From DASRHK01 sp035650495 (lineage in GTDB: Bacteria; Pseudomonadota; Gammaproteobacteria; Nevskiales; Nevskiaceae), in NCBI GenBank assembly GCA_035650495.1, contig DASRHK010000104.1, positions 1 to 64,000 of the forward strand: 64,000 nucleotides of DNA. Direction: 5' to 3'. Every line of letters starts with the position of its first letter. The first letter of the stretch is position 1. Of the stretch, positions 59,302-64,000 are shown piece after piece. Under the pieces are notes generated by a model. It had not been told where the DNA came from. It saw nothing but the letters and a program-made list of their open reading frames with translations, and searched no databases. The position numbers and the translations under genes were made by a program.

Positions 59302-60302
59302 GCAAGCCGATCCACGCTTACGCCCGCCTGAAGGACAAGGCTCCGCTGGAGCCATTCGAGTACGACCCGGGTCCGCTGAAGGACGATCACGTCGAGATCA
59401 AGGTCGAGCATTGCGGGCTGTGTCACTCCGATCTGTCGATGCTCGACAACGAGTGGGGCCGCGCGCAGTTCCCGATGGTGCCGGGCCACGAAGCCGTCGG
59501 CACGATCGTCGAGGCGGGCCCGCAAGTGAAAGGCGTGAAGGTCGGCGATCGCGTCGGGCTCGGCTGGTATGCCGCGAGCTGCATGCACTGTCCGCAGTGC
59601 CTGGACGGTGATCACAACCTGTGCCGCACGGCGGTGTCGACGATCAGCGGCCATGGCGGCTTTGCCGATCGCGTGCGCTGTCAGTGGCTCTGGGCGGTGC
59701 CGATCCCGCAGGGCGTCGACATCGACAAAGCCGGTCCGCTGTTCTGCGGCGGCATCACGGTGTTCAACCCGATCGTGCAGTTCGGCGTGAAGCCGACCGA
59801 TCGCGTCGGCGTCGTCGGCATCGGCGGCCTCGGCCACATGGCGATCCAGTTCCTCAACAAGTGGGGCTGCGAAGTGATCGCCTTCACGTCCAGCGACGCC
59901 AAGCACGCCGAAGCGAAGCAGATGGGCGCGCATCAAGCGATCTCGAGCACCAACAAGGACGCGATCAAGAAGCTCGCGCGCTCGCTCGACTTCATCCTGG
60001 TGACGGTGAACGTCGCGCTCGACTGGAACGCGTATGTGTCAGCGTTGAAGCCGCGCGGGCGGCTGCATTTCGTCGGCGCCGTGCAGGAGCCGCTCGCGGT
60101 TCCGCCGAACACGCTGTTCGGCAACAAATCGATTTCAGGATCGCCGCTCGGCAGCCCGGCGACGACGGCGAAGATGCTGGAGTTCTGCGCGCGTCACCAC
60201 ATCGCGCCGATCACCGAGACCTTCCCGATGGCGAAGGTCAACGACGCGCTCGAGCGCCTGCGCAGCGGCAAGGCGCGCTACCGGATCATCCTGAAAAACT
60301 AG
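59298..60302 (+). CDS. Zinc-dependent alcohol dehydrogenase (CAD/YahK-like)
   Basis: 334 residues of the medium-chain family. Catalytic zinc: Cys42 (EHCGLCHSDL), His64-Glu65 (VPGHEAVG); structural zinc: Cys95, 98, 101 and 109 (SCMHCPQCLDGDHNLC). NAD(P) site GVVGIGGLGHMAIQF, followed by FTSSDAKHAEA, whose serine at the strand end suggests NADP. Such enzymes reduce aldehydes. It is coupled to hisD by an ATGA overlap, an unusual partner for histidine synthesis; histidinal chemistry is a possibility but unproven. Confidence 0.93.
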   Translation: MSKPIHAYARLKDKAPLEPFEYDPGPLKDDHVEIKVEHCGLCHSDLSMLDNEWGRAQFPMVPGHEAVGTIVEAGPQVKGVKVGDRVGLGWYAASCMHCPQCLDGDHNLCRTAVSTISGHGGFADRVRCQWLWAVPIPQGVDIDKAGPLFCGGITVFNPIVQFGVKPTDRVGVVGIGGLGHMAIQFLNKWGCEVIAFTSSDAKHAEAKQMGAHQAISSTNKDAIKKLARSLDFILVTVNVALDWNAYVSALKPRGRLHFVGAVQEPLAVPPNTLFGNKSISGSPLGSPATTAKMLEFCARHHIAPITETFPMAKVNDALERLRSGKARYRIILKN

Positions 60303-60892
60303 GCGACCAGCCGCGTGTGCGCGCGACAGACGGCGCGCACGGATTCCACCGCCGCGGGGCCGGTGAAGCCGCGCATCGGATACGCGCACAGCAGCGGCAG
60401 GCTCTCGCGCTGCACGACGCTGTGCCAGAGCTGCTCCAGCCGCAGCATCGCCGCCTGCTCGCCGCGCTCGAGCAGCAGCGCCACCATCTCGCCGTACGCG
60501 CGTACGCGGTGCCCGGAAGCGCGAGCGCGTCCGAGCAGCTGGCGGATCAGCGAAGAGAAGCGCACCTCATCTGGCCAGCCGTCGACCATGAACGCCGACA
60601 GCGTCGCTTCCGCATCGAGAGCGACGTAGCGATCGCGCGCTTGCACGTAGGCCACGTCCAGGCCGCGGGCCTTCAGCCGCGCATCGAGCGCTTCACGATG
60701 CTCGCGGGTGGCGATGACGACGACGCTCTCGCCGGTCAACAAGCCGCCGGCGACGAAGCCTTCGAGCGAGTCGATCAACGCGTGCTCGTGATCGTAGAAC
60801 TGCACGAGGTGCTCGCACGAGGGCATCTCGCTCCAGAAGATCGCAGAGTTGGCGGCGATCGTCTCGCCGGCCCCGAAGGCGAAGTCCTGCAT
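60299..60892 (-). CDS. MEDS domain protein (DcmR-like sensory domain)
   Basis: 197 residues with the MEDS landmarks HLVQFYDHEHALIDSLEGFVAGGLLTGES (first part), VVIATREHREALDARL, and ALDAEATLSAFMVDGWPD, then RVRAYGEMVALLLERG and a terminal helical part. MEDS proteins bind ligands and often accompany regulators or kinases; no output domain is fused here. Its last bases overlap the end of the dehydrogenase on the other strand. It follows a small zinc-ribbon gene by three bases. Confidence 0.85.
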   Translation of the reverse strand: MQDFAFGAGETIAANSAIFWSEMPSCEHLVQFYDHEHALIDSLEGFVAGGLLTGESVVVIATREHREALDARLKARGLDVAYVQARDRYVALDAEATLSAFMVDGWPDEVRFSSLIRQLLGRARASGHRVRAYGEMVALLLERGEQAAMLRLEQLWHSVVQRESLPLLCAYPMRGFTGPAAVESVRAVCRAHTRLVA

Positions 60893-60895
60893 GGT

Positions 60896-61120
60896 CTAAC
60901 GTTCGCTCTCGACGTGGGTGCGCCAAGCGAGGGATTCGTTGACCGCCCCGCTGCAGGCGGGGCACAGATTCGTGTGCTCGAAGAGCTCACGGTCATCGTA
61001 GTCGATGCGGGCGAGACAGACGGTGCAGCGCCAGTCATCGACCCGGGCCGCGAACTCCCACACCGCGCGATGCTGCGCGCTGTAGCGAGTCGCCAGCTCC
61101 GGAAATTGTCGAACACCCAT
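60896..61120 (-). CDS. Small zinc-ribbon-like protein, 74 residues
   Basis: ATG at 61120 with GGGAG seven bases upstream; a longer frame to 61162 is less likely. Two CxxC pairs (WRCTVCLARID, NLCPACSGAV) suggest a zinc ribbon. Rest helical (FPELATRYSAQHRAVWEFAARVD). Unknown family. It is probably translated with the MEDS gene (three-base gap) and may be its partner. Confidence 0.65.
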   Translation of the reverse strand: MGVRQFPELATRYSAQHRAVWEFAARVDDWRCTVCLARIDYDDRELFEHTNLCPACSGAVNESLAWRTHVESER

Positions 61121-61290
61121 GGCTCGCTCCCCGTGTTGGATTGCAAACAATGGGAGGAGCAACGCAAGCCTTATGCCCGTGGGTTTGCCCCCAATCTATG
61201 GCGAAATCGGGGCACTTCCCGCGCGATTTGCACGGCGCAGCCGCAGGCTTCCGGGCAAAGCGCCCGGGGCCCGCAGTCAGTCGCAAGCAG

Positions 61291-64000
61291 TTACGGCGCG
61301 CTCCAATCGCTCGAGCTGCGCCGGTAATTCAACCAAACGTCAAACACTCCCGCGGCGGATTTCGCCTGTCGCAAGGATTCGTTGTAATTGCCCGTGCGCG
61401 GCGCCGCGAACACGTAGCCGACAGGACAGGTCGACGACGACCACGCCGCGGCCGGCCCGCCGATCTTCCAGTCGCGCGGGTCCGCCGGATTCACGCATGC
61501 GAACCGCAGCGGCGCGCTGCAATCCTCCGCGACGAAGCGACCGTCGGCGCCGTGGCGCGCACACTGGCGATTCGGCAGATCCTGCGGCTCGCCTTGTGCC
61601 CAGCTCCACACGAACGCCGGCAGCCGCGCGTCGGACGGCTCGACCTGATCGAGCGACGGCATGTTCACGCCACAGCGCATCATCTCGTGCACCTGATCGG
61701 CGTTCATCGGCGTGCTCGGTCCATTGACGATCGCCGACAGCCACGTGCTGTCCTCGAAGAAGCGCACCCACTTGTTCGCATACTCGGCGGCGGAGAACGC
61801 GCCGTCTTGCGCCTTGCAGGCCGGATACGCGAAGCCGGCGTAGCTCGACTCGGAGGTTTCGGTGTAGTGCACGCCGCCGTGCGCGTCCTTGTTGTGCACG
61901 AGCGACGGCCACTTCGATCCGCTGCCGCACGAGCCGGTGAAGATCAGCACCTGCTTGCCGGCGTCGAGGATCTCCTGGCGGGTGAGCGTGATCCACGAAT
62001 GCGTCGTCGCGACCGGCAGCGTGTCGTCGCCGCACGTCGACGCGTGCTCCGCGGGCCGGAAGATCAGGTCGCGCGGCGAGCCCGCGCCGAGCAGCGACTC
62101 GATCAGGTCGGCGGTGGTGTCGAACGGCACCGTCGTCGCCGAGGGGATCTGATCGATCTGCTCGTCGAGATGCTCCTCGAGGTAGAGGATGATCGGCTGA
62201 TCCGGATGCAGGTCGAGCCATTGCGCGCGCAGCTCGGTGAGCACGTCGGAGAGCGGCCGCTCATAGGTGCAGCCCGCGTGATCGGTGTTGCCGTGGCACA
62301 CCATCGGCTCGCGGAAGTTGGTCGCCGCGGTGCCGTTCTTGCCGGGCATCCAGTGCACGTCGACCTCGATCGCGCGGATGCCCATGCGCAGCTGATCGGG
62401 AATCGAGTACTTCTGGTTCGGATCGGAGCCGGAGATCGTCGGCGGATTGTTCGCGGTGGTCCAGTTGAAAGAATTGTGGGTCGCCGGGAATTCCGCGTCG
62501 TGGAACGGGACCCCGTCGCCGAGCTTGCGCTGCAGCTGCAGCGCTCGCGCCGTCCAGCCCTTCTCGTACTGCACGACTTCCGACGAAGTGATCAGGTCGC
62601 CGGAGAACAGCGCGCAGAACGCTGCAGGCACGCTCGCCTGCTCGCGGCATGCCGAGGCAATGCCGTAGAGCACCTGCTCGGCTGACTTGCACACGCGCTC
62701 CCAATGCGAGGGCGAGTTGCGGCACTGATCGATCAGCGCATGCAGGTTGCCGTTGGCAGCCGCGCAAATCGGCGCAGAGCCCAGGACATTCTCGCAACCG
62801 TTGAACAGCAGCGTCGTCGCCTGATCGATGCGATCGCAAAGCGGAGCGGCGGAGTCGCCGAGCGCGCGGCACACCGCCGCGATGTCGACCGTGCCGCCGA
62901 TCAGATCCGTCGGCGGTGCCGCGCCAGGCGGCACCACGACGACATGATTGATGCCCGACGGGATCGGCAGCGTGACTTTGCCGCCGCTGATCGAGCCCGT
63001 GTAGGAGAAGCCGTTGACGAACACCTGCACCGGCTGCGAAAGGCTCGCGAGCGTCAGCGCCGTGTCGCCGTCGCTCGTCACCGCGCCGTCGACGCGGCTA
63101 CCGAGATCGAGGTGCATGCGCGCGACGTCGAGCGTCGCGGACGCGAGATGGGCCAGCGTCGCGTTGAACGCGTTGCGGATCGGCTCGGGACCGCGCTCGA
63201 CCCAGTCCTGCCCATGGCGCAGGTATGGCGTCGACTGTCCGGTCGGCGAAACGACCGGCGTGGAGCTGGTACCGGGACCGAGGTCGACGACCTTGGGCAC
63301 CGCGATCACCTTGTTCGCGGGCAGCTTCAAGCTCTCGGCGTCGATCATCCCGGTTTGCGTCGGATCGGTCGGATCGGCGTTGCGCACCGCGACACCGCTC
63401 ACCCACCACGCGCCGTTCGGGTTGAACGCGAAGCTCATGCCCTGGCTCTGGATCGTGTTGAGCGCGCGGATCAGCGCGGGATCGGTCTTGTAGGTGACGC
63501 GTCGCGGATTCGCGGGCCGGGCGAACTCGTTCAGATAGTTCGCGCCGTCCTTCCACTGGTCGATGATCGCCTGCGTGTAGTGCTCGTAGCCGAAGTACAT
63601 CTCGAGGTCGTAGCGATAGCCGAGCTCGAGCAGATGCTCGCCGATGCGCTGCACGCCGGTGATCGGCACCAGCTCGTCGTCGGTGCCGTGATTGATCACG
63701 ATCGGGAAATGCCGCGCGTTCTCGAGCAGTCGATAGGTGAGCTGCGCGTCGGCGTCGCTGTCGTTGGCTTCGCCGAAGCAGAAATTCGACTGGCCGACCT
63801 CCGGCACGTCGTACTGCGGATCGCGGCAACGCGCATCGTCGGGACCGTAACCGGTCCACAGGCCCTGCGTCATCGCGCCCGAGCTCGCGAAGCCGCCGGC
63901 GAACAGATCGGGATACAGCAGGCCGAACAGATAGGTGCCGTAGCCGCCCATCGAGTAGCCGGACAGGTACACGTGCGACGGATCGACGTTGAGGAATCCG
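61291..64000 (-). CDS. Large exported esterase-like / PI-PLC-X-like fusion protein, 5' end missing
   Basis: At least 903 residues; the start lies beyond the right edge. The first visible ~150 residues are an alpha/beta hydrolase of PHB-depolymerase/prolyl-oligopeptidase style: nucleophile in VYLSGYSMGGYGTYLFGLL, Asp in INHGTDDELVPI, His in YFGYEHYTQ. A ~250-residue linker follows, then a Cys-containing module. A PI-PLC-X-like domain follows: FPATHNSFNW (His), MGIRAIEVDVHW, MVCHGNTDHAGC, IILYLEEHLDEQ. The final ~110 residues resemble a C-type-lectin-like fold (FVWSWAQGEPQDLPNRQC; FVAEDCSAPLRFACV; FDVWLNYRR). Many cysteines imply secretion. Catalytic function of the PLC part is inferred only. 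Confidence 0.85.
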   Translation of the reverse strand, partial: GFLNVDPSHVYLSGYSMGGYGTYLFGLLYPDLFAGGFASSGAMTQGLWTGYGPDDARCRDPQYDVPEVGQSNFCFGEANDSDADAQLTYRLLENARHFPIVINHGTDDELVPITGVQRIGEHLLELGYRYDLEMYFGYEHYTQAIIDQWKDGANYLNEFARPANPRRVTYKTDPALIRALNTIQSQGMSFAFNPNGAWWVSGVAVRNADPTDPTQTGMIDAESLKLPANKVIAVPKVVDLGPGTSSTPVVSPTGQSTPYLRHGQDWVERGPEPIRNAFNATLAHLASATLDVARMHLDLGSRVDGAVTSDGDTALTLASLSQPVQVFVNGFSYTGSISGGKVTLPIPSGINHVVVVPPGAAPPTDLIGGTVDIAAVCRALGDSAAPLCDRIDQATTLLFNGCENVLGSAPICAAANGNLHALIDQCRNSPSHWERVCKSAEQVLYGIASACREQASVPAAFCALFSGDLITSSEVVQYEKGWTARALQLQRKLGDGVPFHDAEFPATHNSFNWTTANNPPTISGSDPNQKYSIPDQLRMGIRAIEVDVHWMPGKNGTAATNFREPMVCHGNTDHAGCTYERPLSDVLTELRAQWLDLHPDQPIILYLEEHLDEQIDQIPSATTVPFDTTADLIESLLGAGSPRDLIFRPAEHASTCGDDTLPVATTHSWITLTRQEILDAGKQVLIFTGSCGSGSKWPSLVHNKDAHGGVHYTETSESSYAGFAYPACKAQDGAFSAAEYANKWVRFFEDSTWLSAIVNGPSTPMNADQVHEMMRCGVNMPSLDQVEPSDARLPAFVWSWAQGEPQDLPNRQCARHGADGRFVAEDCSAPLRFACVNPADPRDWKIGGPAAAWSSSTCPVGYVFAAPRTGNYNESLRQAKSAAGVFDVWLNYRRSSSDWSAP

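Noticed and set aside
61251..61267. CCGGGC/GCCCGG hairpin after the large exported-protein gene
   Set aside because: Short stem without a T-run on the minus strand; too weak to call a terminator.
1..64000. CRISPR arrays, IS elements, prophage or integrase genes
   Set aside because: No evenly spaced repeats, transposase or recombinase motifs were seen on either strand.

Overview
The window is a 64 kb, high-GC stretch of a Gram-negative bacterial chromosome. Lipopolysaccharide-transport genes (lptC-lptA-lptB with kdsD-kdsC), bamD, the bolA/ibaG-murA-hisG-hisD order, pilS-pilR, sucC-sucD and a TonB-dependent receptor point to Pseudomonadota. A deep-branching, GC-rich gammaproteobacterium is the best guess from gene order, but this is inference. 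I found no rRNA, tRNA, CRISPR array, transposase or integrase.

Layout. 1-1246: end of an ABC-2 exporter operon. 1.25-15.05 kb: an accessory region with more irregular base composition. It holds an Mrr-type nuclease with a long unrecognised N-terminus and a coupled pair made of a PNPOx-like protein and a small membrane protein. It also holds a redox/stress cluster: rnk, a four-cysteine winged-helix regulator, a His-containing exported protein, folE2, a ferredoxin-reductase-like flavoprotein, a patatin, sodB, a 37-residue small ORF, a beta-barrel protein, a YgiD-type dioxygenase, a nitronate monooxygenase, MarR and OsmC. Two identical 19-bp palindromes (5228 and 12884) bracket the stress cluster, and degenerate copies of another element lie at its outer edges.

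15.1-28.4 kb: class III aminotransferase, SRPBCC protein and PhoD phosphatase. Next comes a probable uptake-and-hydrolysis cluster: a TonB receptor plus BNR lipoprotein, divergent from a CocE-like hydrolase, an MFS carrier and a carboxylesterase coupled by ATGA overlaps, then a Crp-like regulator. A perfect 16+16 bp inverted repeat sits in the divergent promoter region. 28.4-34.8 kb: a tightly coupled leftward envelope operon (Ycf48-like protein, RND exporter, YjgN-like DUF898 protein, M48 protease, MazG-like protein).

34.8-61 kb: mostly housekeeping genes (pgeF, SPINDLY-type glycosyltransferase, rluD, bamD, nadE, sucCD, pilSR, DUF885 peptidase, lpt/kds genes, RsmB-like methyltransferase, YadGH-like ABC exporter, ibaG, murA, hisG, hisD, zinc alcohol dehydrogenase, MEDS protein). 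61.3-64 kb: the C-terminal part of a large exported protein fusing an esterase-like domain, a PI-PLC-X-like domain and a lectin-like tail.

The most unusual signal is a family of roughly 100-bp intergenic elements in three gene gaps (39.6, 48.6 and 57.1 kb). They share a core, but their outer and inner stem sequences differ from copy to copy while staying self-complementary, which is compensatory variation expected of a structured RNA or hairpin element. A second recurring signal is a -10-like hexamer placed exactly six bases before the start codon of several genes, suggesting leaderless transcripts.
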